Virus record (IMG/VR): IMGVR_UViG_3300042861_000451
Location: 1-44,433 of that record
Strand: one strand, 5' to 3'
Length of the DNA: 44,433 nt
From: a virus
Shown here: one piece after another, positions 1-6,936 of the stretch
How the letters are laid out: each line of letters begins with the position of its first letter
Numbering within the stretch: the stretch's first letter is position 1
Program-made: the position numbers and the translations under genes
The notes under the pieces: model-generated
Told to the model about the DNA's origin: nothing
Database searches by the model: none
What the model saw: the letters and a program-made list of their open reading frames with translations, nothing else

Positions 1-22
1 ATCATCACAATCTTATCAACGC

Positions 23-37
23 AACAATTTAAAACAA
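23..37 (+). promoter_or_regulatory. A-rich translation leader, copy 1
   Basis: The 15-base string AACAATTTAAAACAA lies just upstream of the ATG at 44. The identical string is at 16467-16481, ending on the A of the SSB-like gene's start codon. Shorter relatives occur before 5908 and 23661. Bacteroidota often start translation from A-rich unstructured leaders rather than Shine-Dalgarno sites, so this is read as a leader element. That role is inferred. Confidence 0.35.
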
Positions 38-43
38 CATAAA

Positions 44-334
44 ATGTTTGAACTAACAAAAATAAATCCTGATTCTGACAATGTCTACACAATACTAGGC
101 ATATCAGAAAAAAGATCAGATGAAATGTTTGACTTAACAATAGCTGCCTACAAATCAGAGGAAAAGTTTGTTGACACAATAGACAAGCTAATACAACAAG
201 CTGATAATCTCAATGAGGTAGTGTTCTTTACTCTACTAGCAGCCAGAGTACATGACCAAGGTAAGGACAAAAAGCTTGAGCAAAAACTAGAAGAGTTAAA
301 ATCATTAGCAGAAATCATTAAACTACGAATGTAA
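44..334 (+). CDS. hypothetical protein, 96 aa
   Basis: I do not recognise a family. The protein is small, charged and probably mostly helical: the second half (about residues 40-96) is rich in Lys, Glu and Leu with heptad-like spacing, so a short coiled coil is possible. There is no signal peptide or membrane segment. The ATG at 44 follows an A-rich leader (23-37) that recurs before the SSB-like gene, which supports this start. The next gene begins one base after its stop, so the two are probably co-transcribed. Confidence 0.7.
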   Translation: MFELTKINPDSDNVYTILGISEKRSDEMFDLTIAAYKSEEKFVDTIDKLIQQADNLNEVVFFTLLAARVHDQGKDKKLEQKLEELKSLAEIIKLRM

Positions 335-335
335 T

Positions 336-509
336 ATGAACAACAAGGAGGAAAAAAAAGAAGTGTATTGCTACAGCTACATAAGAGATGGTATACTATA
401 CCATACATCTAATGAACAAATTGCAATGCTTAGATCTGATACAGGTGTGTATAACGTAGAGTATTTATCAGCTGAACCTGAACAAATTAATTTGAAGGAT
501 TCAAAATAA
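336..509 (+). CDS. small hypothetical protein, 57 aa
   Basis: A short open frame starts at the ATG at 336, one base after the upstream stop, and ends with TAA at 507-509. The product begins MNNKEEKKEVYCYSYIRDG and is polar, with no membrane segment. It has no motif I can name. Tight packing behind the preceding gene and codon use like its neighbours support it as real. A promoter-like sequence overlaps its 3' end (491-523), which suggests the transcription unit may restart there. Confidence 0.55.
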   Translation: MNNKEEKKEVYCYSYIRDGILYHTSNEQIAMLRSDTGVYNVEYLSAEPEQINLKDSK

Positions 510-523
510 ATAATCTATATTTG
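491..523 (+). promoter_or_regulatory. Bacteroidota-type promoter (TTTG-N21-TATATTTG)
   Basis: TTTG at 491-494 is followed by 21 bases and then TATATTTG at 516-523. This fits the Bacteroidota consensus of a -33 TTTG and a -7 TAnnTTTG box separated by 19-21 bases. It lies 21 bases ahead of the ATG at 545, which would give a leader of roughly 15 bases. It suggests recognition by the host sigma-ABfr type factor. Not tested. Confidence 0.55.
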
Positions 524-544
524 CTACTATGAAGATTGTTACTA

Positions 545-826
545 ATGTTATATCAATTACCCAACGGTAAGGTAGTCAATATATCTGTTGACGAATATCT
601 TAATCTTACTGATGAAGATATACAAGCATTAGTAGCTCTTAATTTTGGTGAATACGCAACCTCTTATTGGTTTGGATCATGCATAAATCAAACAGAAGCT
701 CCAGAAAGACTGGTGCAAGATGCAAGCATGTTATCCTTTGAAGAACAAGATGATTATCTTGACAATCTGTCTAATATAGACATCAATAATATACCCGACG
801 AGGATATTAATTTTACAGATTTATAA
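545..826 (+). CDS. conserved acidic phage protein, 93 aa
   Basis: The protein starts MLYQLPNGKVVNISVDEYLNL and is strongly acidic, ending in a run rich in Asp, Asn and Ile (residues about 70-93). From memory, similar short acidic proteins that open with a Leu-Pro-Asn-Gly stretch occur in crAss-like phages, but I know no function for them. A TTG at 536 is in frame. I chose the ATG at 545 because it sits at a natural distance from the promoter at 491-523 and the conserved part begins there. The next gene is 99 bases downstream behind inverted repeats. Confidence 0.7.
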   Translation: MLYQLPNGKVVNISVDEYLNLTDEDIQALVALNFGEYATSYWFGSCINQTEAPERLVQDASMLSFEEQDDYLDNLSNIDINNIPDEDINFTDL

Positions 827-833
827 AATCTTG

Positions 834-843
834 GTTAGCTAAC
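834..843. repeat. perfect 10-bp palindrome in the 826-926 gap
   Basis: GTTAGCTAAC at 834-843 is a perfect palindrome, flanked by CTTG-like and AAG sequences that nearly extend it. It sits just after the stop at 826 and ahead of the next gene. It has no U-tract after it, so it is more like a protein-binding site than a terminator. A regulatory role is only a guess. Confidence 0.3.
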
Positions 844-859
844 AAGAACTTCATGCACC

Positions 860-890
860 TTGACCTAGTGTATGATTTTATCGTGGTCAA
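860..890. repeat. inverted repeat in the leader of the 926 gene
   Basis: TTGACC at 860-865 is matched by GGTCAA at 885-890 with 19 bases between, followed by AAAA. This gives 6-bp arms centred on the likely promoter/leader region of the gene starting at 926. It could be an operator or an mRNA hairpin. No TAnnTTTG box was found in this gap. Confidence 0.3.
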
Positions 891-925
891 AAAATCAATT
901 TATAAACATTTCAAATCTATTAAAG

Positions 926-1393
926 ATGAAATCAAAAGTAAAAGTAACTGCTGATAAAGCAGGTAATGTAATTTCTGTGTCTAAAAACAACCCTGATTTT
1001 GGACATATCCGTGTAGAGCAAAGTAGAATGGTAATCAATGACAAGACAGGCTTTGCAACAAGTGTAAGAATTTCAGCTCTAATCCCAGGTGAAGTAGAAG
1101 CATTAGCATCATTTGGATTTACTGCAAATCAAGAATTGCCAGGTGTTATCTATGTAAAGGAGCAAACACAAGCCTTTGATACTAAATCACCTGAGCGTGA
1201 TCTTAAGATTGCAGGTACAACAGGAGTAATCTGTAGAATTGGTGATCAAGATATCTACCGTAAGAATTTCTACAGTGTTAATCCTGATAAAGCAGATGAA
1301 ACAATTGAGCATACTAATGCACAAGAGATTCAAGATGCTTATGCTAAACTTAAAGAGTCAGCAATAGCTCCTAGCCAGGAGTTCAACGTGTAA
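926..1393 (+). CDS. conserved crAss-like phage protein, 155 aa
   Basis: The frame is open from 872, but the ATG at 926 is the better start: the region before it is intergenic in character (inverted repeat 860-890), and the product then begins MKSKVKVTADKAGNVISVSK. The sequence is mostly beta-like with alternating hydrophobic residues (about 1-110) and a short helical, Ala/Glu-rich tail. It has no Cys or His motif. A compact beta-barrel such as an OB fold is possible but not shown. It stands alone between a 99-base leader and a strong terminator at 1404-1437, which suggests a separately controlled, probably abundant product. Function unknown. Confidence 0.75.
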   Translation: MKSKVKVTADKAGNVISVSKNNPDFGHIRVEQSRMVINDKTGFATSVRISALIPGEVEALASFGFTANQELPGVIYVKEQTQAFDTKSPERDLKIAGTTGVICRIGDQDIYRKNFYSVNPDKADETIEHTNAQEIQDAYAKLKESAIAPSQEFNV

Positions 1394-1403
1394 ATATATA
1401 GAG

Positions 1404-1437
1404 AGGCAGGGTGCAATATCCCTGCCTATTCTTTTAT
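1404..1437 (+). terminator. rho-independent terminator
   Basis: A perfect 8-bp stem (AGGCAGGG at 1404-1411 with CCCTGCCT at 1420-1427) closes an 8-base loop and is followed by ATTCTTTTAT. It begins 11 bases after the stop at 1393. The T-run is broken, so it may be less efficient than the terminators later in the window. Confidence 0.8.
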
Positions 1438-1454
1438 CTTCTAATTATGGAAAC

Positions 1455-1970
1455 ATGGATAAGAAAAAACAATTAGAAGAACTTAAGTCCAGGAAAGATA
1501 AGTTTGAGTACAAAGGTAGCTTGGTAGAGTATCAACTATTAGGTAACAGACATAATGAAGAAAGATACATGACGTATGAGGTAGATCCTTTTAATCAGTA
1601 TCAAAACTTCTTATACAAGCGTGCTCTATTTGGATTAAAGATCTATAGTCAAGATGAAATAAGCGTGATGAAAAAAGAAAAGCGCGCTAGAATATCTAAG
1701 GTACATAGAAAGACACAAAAAATTCTGAACGTGTATAAACAAGAAGTAGTCAACATGTTAAGCAACAACATATTTAAGAAATTATTTCCTAACAGCTCTA
1801 TCACAAAAGCATTACTAGGCGATTTAGATTTTGTTGACAACGAATTTGTAAGCACATTAGATTTTAAAACATTAGGTATAACTAAGGATCATATCGTTAA
1901 TAGATTGATACAAGAAAAGATACTACCTAAAAACTTTTATGAACTAAAGAGTATTACGCTACATGATTAG
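1455..1970 (+). CDS. hypothetical basic protein, 171 aa
   Basis: This is a Lys/Arg-rich protein (a basic stretch at about residues 70-95, KKEKRARISKVHRKTQK) that is largely helical. The basic patch makes nucleic-acid binding plausible, but I cannot name a family. The ATG at 1455 lies just behind the terminator at 1404-1437. A nearby ATG at 1447 is out of frame. Its 3' end overlaps the HNH gene by 8 bases, indicating translational coupling. No signal peptide or membrane segment. Confidence 0.7.
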   Translation: MDKKKQLEELKSRKDKFEYKGSLVEYQLLGNRHNEERYMTYEVDPFNQYQNFLYKRALFGLKIYSQDEISVMKKEKRARISKVHRKTQKILNVYKQEVVNMLSNNIFKKLFPNSSITKALLGDLDFVDNEFVSTLDFKTLGITKDHIVNRLIQEKILPKNFYELKSITLHD

Positions 1971-2382
1971 TTTAAAGACATGTGATGGGTGCTGTAAGCA
2001 ACGCAAGATTTGGAAGAATCTTGTAGTGAATGGGGAACGCAAGAGGCTATGCAAAGAATGCTGGAGTTGCCAATCAAGTCATTCACTTAAACCAACAAAG
2101 CAGAAACCTCTTGCTTCTCGTTCTCCTAAGCGCGCTAAACAAGAGAAAGAGTACAGTAATAAACGTAAAATATTTATGTCAGACAATGCTATATGTCAGG
2201 CAAATATATCAGGTTTATGTACTACTCAATCTACTGATGTTCACCATGTTAAGGGTAGGTCAGGTGAACTATTACTTGAAGTAAGTGAATGGATGTCAGT
2301 ATGTAGAGCATGCCATCAATGGATTGAGACACATCCTATAGAAGCAACAGCTTTAGGATATAGAAAAAGTAAAACAATTTAA
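1963..2382 (+). CDS. HNH-type nuclease with zinc-binding cysteines
   Basis: The 139-aa protein has an N-terminal zinc-finger-like part (C7-x2-C10 and C30-x2-C33-x2-C36), a basic linker (about 42-70), and a C-terminal core with C78, C86, the histidine pair H94-H95 in DVHHVKGR, and C114-x2-C117-H118. The HH...C-x2-CH pattern is typical of phage HNH endonucleases related to those used in recombination or packaging. The fold needs a bound zinc and one catalytic His, most likely in the HH pair. The next gene starts 11 bases downstream. It could be a NinG/Rap-like recombination nuclease rather than a packaging HNH. The class call is firm, the role is not. Confidence 0.7.
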   Translation: MISLKTCDGCCKQRKIWKNLVVNGERKRLCKECWSCQSSHSLKPTKQKPLASRSPKRAKQEKEYSNKRKIFMSDNAICQANISGLCTTQSTDVHHVKGRSGELLLEVSEWMSVCRACHQWIETHPIEATALGYRKSKTI

Positions 2383-2393
2383 CACTAGAAAAC

Positions 2394-2876
2394 GTGGGAG
2401 ATATTAAATTTAGTAGATGGTCTGATGATGAAAGAAGACAACTAACAGAAATAATTAACATTGGTAAAACTAAAGCCAGAACAGTACATGAGTCATGTAT
2501 GATTGCTGCACGCAAACTTAATCGTACTGTAGAAGGCTGTCAATGGCAGTACTATAATGTAATTTTACCTGATTTAACTGAAGTAGTTAAGCCAGAAGCT
2601 ATTGCAGAACCTGTGCGTAGGTTAGCAGGACGTCCTAAAGGTGCTAAGAATAAGCCTAAAGTAGAAGAGGTAAAAGAAGTTGCTCCTGTAGAGGAGGTAC
2701 AAGAGATAGATGCTCTGAATGCTGAACCTAAAGTAGAGGAAGTTATTCTAGCTAAAGTACCTGTCATTAAGTTGTATGCTAACTTTGGAGATCCTGAACC
2801 TGCAGAAATTATTTCTATTACAGATGATGTCATCGTAGCTAGATGTAAAGGATTCTTTATTACAATAGAAAGATGA
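2394..2876 (+). CDS. Myb/SANT-like DNA-binding protein with an AT-hook
   Basis: The 160-aa protein probably starts at GTG 2394. The next in-frame ATG would remove the conserved N-terminus. Residues about 7-60 look like a Myb/SANT or trihelix-type domain: W9 starts helix 1 (SRWSDDERRQL) and W51 lies in the recognition helix (EGCQWQYY). An AT-hook-like GRPKGAKNKP follows at residues 79-88, then an acidic Glu/Val-rich linker (about 89-122) and a small beta-like end. The combination suggests binding of AT-rich DNA. Its stop overlaps the next start by 4 bases. The role, transcription control or DNA organisation, is inferred. Confidence 0.55.
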   Translation: MGDIKFSRWSDDERRQLTEIINIGKTKARTVHESCMIAARKLNRTVEGCQWQYYNVILPDLTEVVKPEAIAEPVRRLAGRPKGAKNKPKVEEVKEVAPVEEVQEIDALNAEPKVEEVILAKVPVIKLYANFGDPEPAEIISITDDVIVARCKGFFITIER

Positions 2877-3421
2877 CTATTGATGTAGAAAAGGAAGTAA
2901 AGAAATTCCATAAGCAATGTAAGTCATTAGGTCAAACATTAATGGAGAACCATAATGAAGTACCTATGACTGTTGCTGTGCTTACCCAATCTAAGGGTAT
3001 GGAGTTTTCAATTGGTGTTGTTCCTACTGTAGGATTTCTATATGATACAGAGAACAAAGAACCCTTCGTGGATGCAATGAAGCAAGTCATCAACCTAACT
3101 AAGCCAGTAGCCATAGCATTCATATCTGAAGCATGGATGGTTAAGAAAGCAAAGAATGATACGTATGACTTCAACATTCCAGTAAGTAAGCAAGAAGATC
3201 GCAAAGAAGTATTGATGGTTCAAATAGAAACATACAAAGACACATCTCTAACTGTATATGATATCATAAGAGATGGAGACGATGTAAGTTTAGAACTAGA
3301 TATGGAAGAAACAAAGATTAGTAAAGAAAATGTAGGAGGTATGTTCTCAAACATGCTAAAGGAGAACTATGAACAGTTCCATTTAAGCATTGAAGAACAA
3401 CTGAAAAAAAGTTTGAATTAA
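2873..3421 (+). CDS. hypothetical protein upstream of the MoxR gene, 182 aa
   Basis: This is a soluble protein with a mixed alpha/beta pattern: an N-terminal helix (1-27), hydrophobic strands at about 31-55 and 78-90, and an acidic, helical C-terminus. I do not recognise it. It starts inside the stop of the Myb-like gene (ATGA overlap) and lies 20 bases ahead of the AAA+ ATPase gene, so it may belong with the ATPase/VWA pair. No signal peptide or membrane segment. Function unknown. Confidence 0.65.
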   Translation: MTIDVEKEVKKFHKQCKSLGQTLMENHNEVPMTVAVLTQSKGMEFSIGVVPTVGFLYDTENKEPFVDAMKQVINLTKPVAIAFISEAWMVKKAKNDTYDFNIPVSKQEDRKEVLMVQIETYKDTSLTVYDIIRDGDDVSLELDMEETKISKENVGGMFSNMLKENYEQFHLSIEEQLKKSLN

Positions 3422-3441
3422 ACAGTATAATAAAAAGAAAA

Positions 3442-4389
3442 ATGTCAGAAAAAGTAAAAGAAGCAGCAGAAAAAGTTAAAGAAGTAATGGCTACTAAACC
3501 AGCTGAACCAGTTAAAATGAGCCTTAAGCCTGATCTAAGTAAGATTAAGATCAATAGGAGTAAAGGAGTTGTGACTATCAATGGTTACTTTAAGTTACGT
3601 TTAGGTACTTATGAAATCTTGAAACATAATATTGAGCACTGCGTAAATACTATGATCATTGGTCCTACTGGTACAGGTAAGACTGAAGTAATTAGTAACA
3701 TGGCTGACCTGTTTAACTTACCTATTACAATCTTTGATATGGGTACTATGACAGATCCTGTTATGGGTCTAGTAGGTACTCACGTTATCACTGTAAAGGA
3801 TGGTGTGACTCACTCAGAATTTCGTAGATCAAGATTCTCTGATGTAATACAGCAACCAGGTATTGTATTGTTAGATGAGATTAGTAGAGCAGGTGCAATG
3901 AGTAATAACTTATTGTTCCCGTGTCTAGATTTCAGAAAGGAGTTACCAATGGAGTATTCATTCCATGATACAACTCCTGTGCAAGTACACCCCAACTGTG
4001 TGTTCTTCTCAACTGCAAACATGGGTAGCCAGTATACTGGTACTCATAAGCTAGATAGAGCATTACTTGATAGATTTATGTTGGTAGAGGCAGACACTCT
4101 TAAGACAGAAGATATCAAGGAAACATTGACTAGTGAGTTCCCTTCAATTGCAAAGGAAGAGATCAACAAGTTGGTAACTGTATTTGAATCTATTAATCGT
4201 GAGCATGATGAGTTTAAGATTTCATTTAACTTATCACTACGTCACCTTAAGACAATTGCACGCCTAGTGTCTAATGGATTTACAATCTATGATGGCTTCT
4301 TTGTGCTATGCAAGGGACTAGGAGGTAAAGATGGTTTAACAAGTATCAAGAGTATTCTAGATGATACTACAACAGAGGAGGAAGAATAA
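3442..4389 (+). CDS. MoxR-type AAA+ ATPase (first module)
   Basis: The 315-aa protein is an AAA+ ATPase of the MoxR/CobS type. Walker A is GPTGTGKT (74-81), Walker B is IVLLDE (141-146), a sensor-1 Asn is at about 193 (FFSTANMG), and arginine-finger-like residues lie in LDRALLDRF (about 204-212). The first 50 residues are a charged leader. MoxR ATPases use ATP to remodel or load metal into client proteins together with a VWA-domain partner, and such a partner is encoded 2 bases downstream with a GAGGAGG Shine-Dalgarno-like site at 4375-4381. A second MoxR/VWA pair lies at 19220-21597. The client is unknown. Confidence 0.85.
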   Translation: MSEKVKEAAEKVKEVMATKPAEPVKMSLKPDLSKIKINRSKGVVTINGYFKLRLGTYEILKHNIEHCVNTMIIGPTGTGKTEVISNMADLFNLPITIFDMGTMTDPVMGLVGTHVITVKDGVTHSEFRRSRFSDVIQQPGIVLLDEISRAGAMSNNLLFPCLDFRKELPMEYSFHDTTPVQVHPNCVFFSTANMGSQYTGTHKLDRALLDRFMLVEADTLKTEDIKETLTSEFPSIAKEEINKLVTVFESINREHDEFKISFNLSLRHLKTIARLVSNGFTIYDGFFVLCKGLGGKDGLTSIKSILDDTTTEEEE

Positions 4390-4391
4390 TT

Positions 4392-5816
4392 ATGATTGGT
4401 TATGCGTGGGATAAAATAAAGGGAACTATGTCAGGGTGGGAGAGATCCCACTTTGGCGGTTTTCATAGAATGATTACTGATTATCCATATATCAAATTAG
4501 ATTATGAAATCAAAATTGAACTGGATGATACATTACTTAAAAGTCTTCAGTGGTATACTGGAGAAAAGTTAATTAAGTTATATCTACTTAAGGCTAACAC
4601 TCTTGGTTTAATAACTAAGTTTCATCAGTCAGAGGATGTAGTAGTAAACAAGTGGACTAAATCAGAGACAAAAGTTATCGTTACTCATTTAGATAATGAA
4701 GATATCTTTGATGATATTACTACTCAGCTACCTGAGTTTGCTCCATTGTTTGAACACTACAAGCAAGGTATCTTTAAATCATTCTTAACAAAAGAAATTA
4801 AAGATGATAAGCAAGATGAGGGTGGTGACAGCAGCAATCCTTCTGAGGATAAGCAAGATGATTCACAATCTGATTCACAAGATGGTGATCAAGATGTTCC
4901 TAGCAAAAGCAAAGAATCTAAAACTGTAACAGCGCAAGCTGCTAAGAAAGAGATGAAGGAGAAGCTAACATCTATAAAGGAGCAAGCACCATGGTCTGCT
5001 AAAGATAGCTTGTCTAGTTTCAATGAGACGCCTAAGTTTATGTCACCTAACCCACATGGTTATACAAAGGACTATAAGTTTACTTCACAAGAGATAACTG
5101 ATGCTGAGAATCTAGTCAAGATGTTAGATATAAGCTTTGATCCTAAAGAAGATGTTGTCAAGAGTCTACGTGCTGGTAAGCTTGATGTATGTAAGATAGC
5201 TGAAGTACCTGCGGGTAGCACATCTATATACAAGCAGACAGTAGAAGACCAAGACACTAAACCATTTGGTGTATGCATCCTAGCAGATTTATCAGGTAGT
5301 ATGACATGTAACAGAAGATTAGATAAGCAAAGACATTTATTAAATGTATTGTATCTAGCTATGTCACAAACAGTAGCTGCAGATAAGCTATGGATATATG
5401 GGCACAGTGGTTGTTCACAGCCTGAGATCTATCCTTTCTATACTCCTTATGACGTTGAGTATGCAAAGTACATCAATAATTATGGTCGTATTGAATATGC
5501 TCAAAACTATGATGGTCCTGTCATTGAAGCTATACATAAGAAGATTAGAGAGGTATCTGACGATAGGATAATCTTTATATGTCTATCTGATGGCTCACCT
5601 TCAGGTGATTGCTATGGTAGTGATGAGGATGTAGAAGACATGAAGAAGATCCTTGAGAGAGCTAGACGTGATGAGTTTATCACCGTAGGTATAGGTATTG
5701 AGTACATCGCAGTAGATGGCTTGTATACTTATCACAAGGTAGTAGACGATCTTAATACTCTTGTAAAAGATGTATCTCATATCGTGAACAAAGTTGTAAT
5801 GACTGAGTTCAAATAA
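4392..5816 (+). CDS. VWA-domain protein, CobT-like partner of MoxR ATPase
   Basis: The 474-aa protein has an N-terminal helical region, an acidic low-complexity linker rich in Asp, Ser and Gln (about 137-175), and a C-terminal von Willebrand A domain (about 290-474). The MIDAS metal site is visible as DLSGS (299-303) with a second Asp at 400 (LSDGSP). This layout, with an acidic linker before a C-terminal VWA domain, matches the CobT-like partners of MoxR/CobS ATPases. The gene begins 2 bases after the ATPase stop and ends just before a strong terminator, closing the operon. It probably presents clients to the ATPase in the cytoplasm. The client cannot be read from the sequence. Confidence 0.82.
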   Translation: MIGYAWDKIKGTMSGWERSHFGGFHRMITDYPYIKLDYEIKIELDDTLLKSLQWYTGEKLIKLYLLKANTLGLITKFHQSEDVVVNKWTKSETKVIVTHLDNEDIFDDITTQLPEFAPLFEHYKQGIFKSFLTKEIKDDKQDEGGDSSNPSEDKQDDSQSDSQDGDQDVPSKSKESKTVTAQAAKKEMKEKLTSIKEQAPWSAKDSLSSFNETPKFMSPNPHGYTKDYKFTSQEITDAENLVKMLDISFDPKEDVVKSLRAGKLDVCKIAEVPAGSTSIYKQTVEDQDTKPFGVCILADLSGSMTCNRRLDKQRHLLNVLYLAMSQTVAADKLWIYGHSGCSQPEIYPFYTPYDVEYAKYINNYGRIEYAQNYDGPVIEAIHKKIREVSDDRIIFICLSDGSPSGDCYGSDEDVEDMKKILERARRDEFITVGIGIEYIAVDGLYTYHKVVDDLNTLVKDVSHIVNKVVMTEFK

Positions 5817-5827
5817 CTGTAGATAGA

Positions 5828-5886
5828 ATAGCTTGTGGTCTTAGTAGCTTTGGTTACTATCATCACAAGCTATATATCTTTTTTTT
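5828..5886 (+). terminator. strong rho-independent terminator after the first MoxR/VWA operon
   Basis: A 10-bp perfect stem, ATAGCTTGTG (5828-5837) with CACAAGCTAT (5864-5873), encloses an inner TAGTA/TACTA pairing. It is followed by eight T residues at 5879-5886. It lies 12 bases after the stop at 5816. Confidence 0.88.
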
Positions 5887-5907
5887 ACAATTTAAATCAC
5901 AGCCGTT

Positions 5908-6111
5908 ATGAGTAAAATGGGCAGAGTAGTATTTGACATCATGCAAAAGTTTGATGGTCAAGTACCAGTAGGTTACACACTTAATGATTATTTTAGAGAT
6001 GAAGAAGAAACTAAAAGAGCAGAGAAACAGGAGATTAGCGCAGATAGGAAAGGATCAGTTGATCTTTATGACAAAAGTCAAGAAGAACATGGGTCATCAC
6101 CTAATCCCTGA
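5908..6111 (+). CDS. small hypothetical acidic protein, 67 aa
   Basis: The ATG at 5908 lies just behind the terminator at 5828-5886 and follows an ACAATTTAAA leader. The product has a short ordered N-terminal half (MSKMGRVVFDIMQKF, then GYTLNDYF) and a charged, probably disordered tail from about residue 35. It resembles conserved small phage proteins but I know no function. First gene of the accessory cluster. Confidence 0.6.
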   Translation: MSKMGRVVFDIMQKFDGQVPVGYTLNDYFRDEEETKRAEKQEISADRKGSVDLYDKSQEEHGSSPNP

Positions 6112-6134
6112 TATAACATGGTATTACACCAACA

Positions 6135-6338
6135 ATGAAGAAGGAGATTAAAAACTTCATAAAGTATCTAGTGGTATGGGTATCACAGAACCTATCTATT
6201 CCATTCTGGATGGTAGGGCATGTACATTTATCTGTACATATCTATGAAGATATAACAGAAGTATTAGCGTCATTAGGTATGAACCTAATTGTAGCTACAG
6301 GATTTATTATAGACTATTTAGACCAACGCAAATCATGA
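6135..6338 (+). CDS. small membrane protein, 67 aa
   Basis: The protein is hydrophobic throughout: a possible segment at about 9-30 (IKYLVVWVSQNLSIPFWMVG) and a clearer one at about 44-59 (LASLGMNLIVATGFII), ending in a charged DQRKS tail. Its stop overlaps the start of the next gene (ATGA, 6335-6338), so the two are co-translated. It could be an inner-membrane protein acting in superinfection exclusion or lysis. This is not established. Confidence 0.6.
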   Translation: MKKEIKNFIKYLVVWVSQNLSIPFWMVGHVHLSVHIYEDITEVLASLGMNLIVATGFIIDYLDQRKS

Positions 6339-6700
6339 AAAAATTATTATTAATACTATGCTTGTTGATATCATTAATAACAACAGCACAAGAATCAATA
6401 GAAAGTTATGCATTACAAGTAGGACACTGGAATGAGTACCTAGAGGAGTTTGTGTACGATGAAGTAAGAACTTGTGATGTAAAGTTTCTATTACAAGGAG
6501 ATGTCATCATAGCAAATGATGTAGCTAAATCAATTTATTATACTTATGAAACAATTCATAATGATGAATTAGCAGCTACATGGAAAGCCTTTGACGAACA
6601 GAGACGTAACGTTATTGTATCTTTATATTTTGGTAAAGAACTTAGTCTCTTTACTGTAATCTATGATGACGTATGTTATAAGTATTTTTTAACTGACTAA
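6335..6700 (+). CDS. secreted protein with Bacteroidota-type signal peptide, 121 aa
   Basis: The N-terminus MKKLLLILCLLISLITTAQ is a classic signal peptide, and an end in T-A-Q is common in Flavobacteriia. The mature part, about 102 aa, is beta-rich with two Cys (in RTCDVKF and DDVCYKY) that could form a disulfide in the periplasm. No lipobox is seen. The layout resembles conserved Bacteroidota-phage proteins of unknown function. It overlaps the membrane-protein gene by 4 bases, so the pair may act together at the cell envelope. Export is well supported; role unknown. Confidence 0.68.
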   Translation: MKKLLLILCLLISLITTAQESIESYALQVGHWNEYLEEFVYDEVRTCDVKFLLQGDVIIANDVAKSIYYTYETIHNDELAATWKAFDEQRRNVIVSLYFGKELSLFTVIYDDVCYKYFLTD

Positions 6701-6710
6701 AAATAGAGCT

Positions 6711-6932
6711 ATGAAAACAGCAGTAGAATGGTTAGAAGAACAGGTCAATACAGCTAAATGGAAATTTGCTGATAAAACAGATAGAGAAGCTATTATTCAA
6801 CAAGCCAAAGAAATGGAGAAAGAGCAGATAATGACAGCATTTACTCAAGGAGATATATTTGGAGCAGATTTCTTTGACAGAGTAAATAGAACAGCAGAAC
6901 AATACTACAACGAAACCTTTAAATCAGAGTAA
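6711..6932 (+). CDS. conserved small phage protein, 73 aa
   Basis: The sequence opens MKTAVEWLEEQVN, has QAKEMEKEQI in the middle and ends AEQYYNETFKSE. From memory this is a very common family in Flavobacterium and related phages and plasmids, often in several copies per genome. Its function is unknown. It is helical and soluble. The last codons lie in the first copy of a 24-base direct repeat (6913-6936) that also holds the next start. Confidence 0.72.
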   Translation: MKTAVEWLEEQVNTAKWKFADKTDREAIIQQAKEMEKEQIMTAFTQGDIFGADFFDRVNRTAEQYYNETFKSE

Positions 6933-6936
6933 GATG
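6913..6936 (+). repeat. 24-bp direct repeat, copy 1
   Basis: The 24 bases from AAACCTTTAAAT to GTAAGATG are repeated exactly at 7000-7023, an offset of 87 bases. This copy spans the end of the 73-aa gene, its TAA stop and the ATG at 6934. Confidence 0.85.

Noticed and set aside
872-925. N-terminal extension of the 155-aa protein by 18 codons from 872
   Set aside because: The extension runs through an inverted repeat and looks intergenic. The ATG at 926 gives a typical Lys-rich start.
3442-5816. Cobalt chelatase CobS/CobT for cofactor synthesis
   Set aside because: The pair has that domain layout, but there is no other cobalamin gene and a phage role in cobalt insertion is unlikely. The general MoxR/VWA call is kept.
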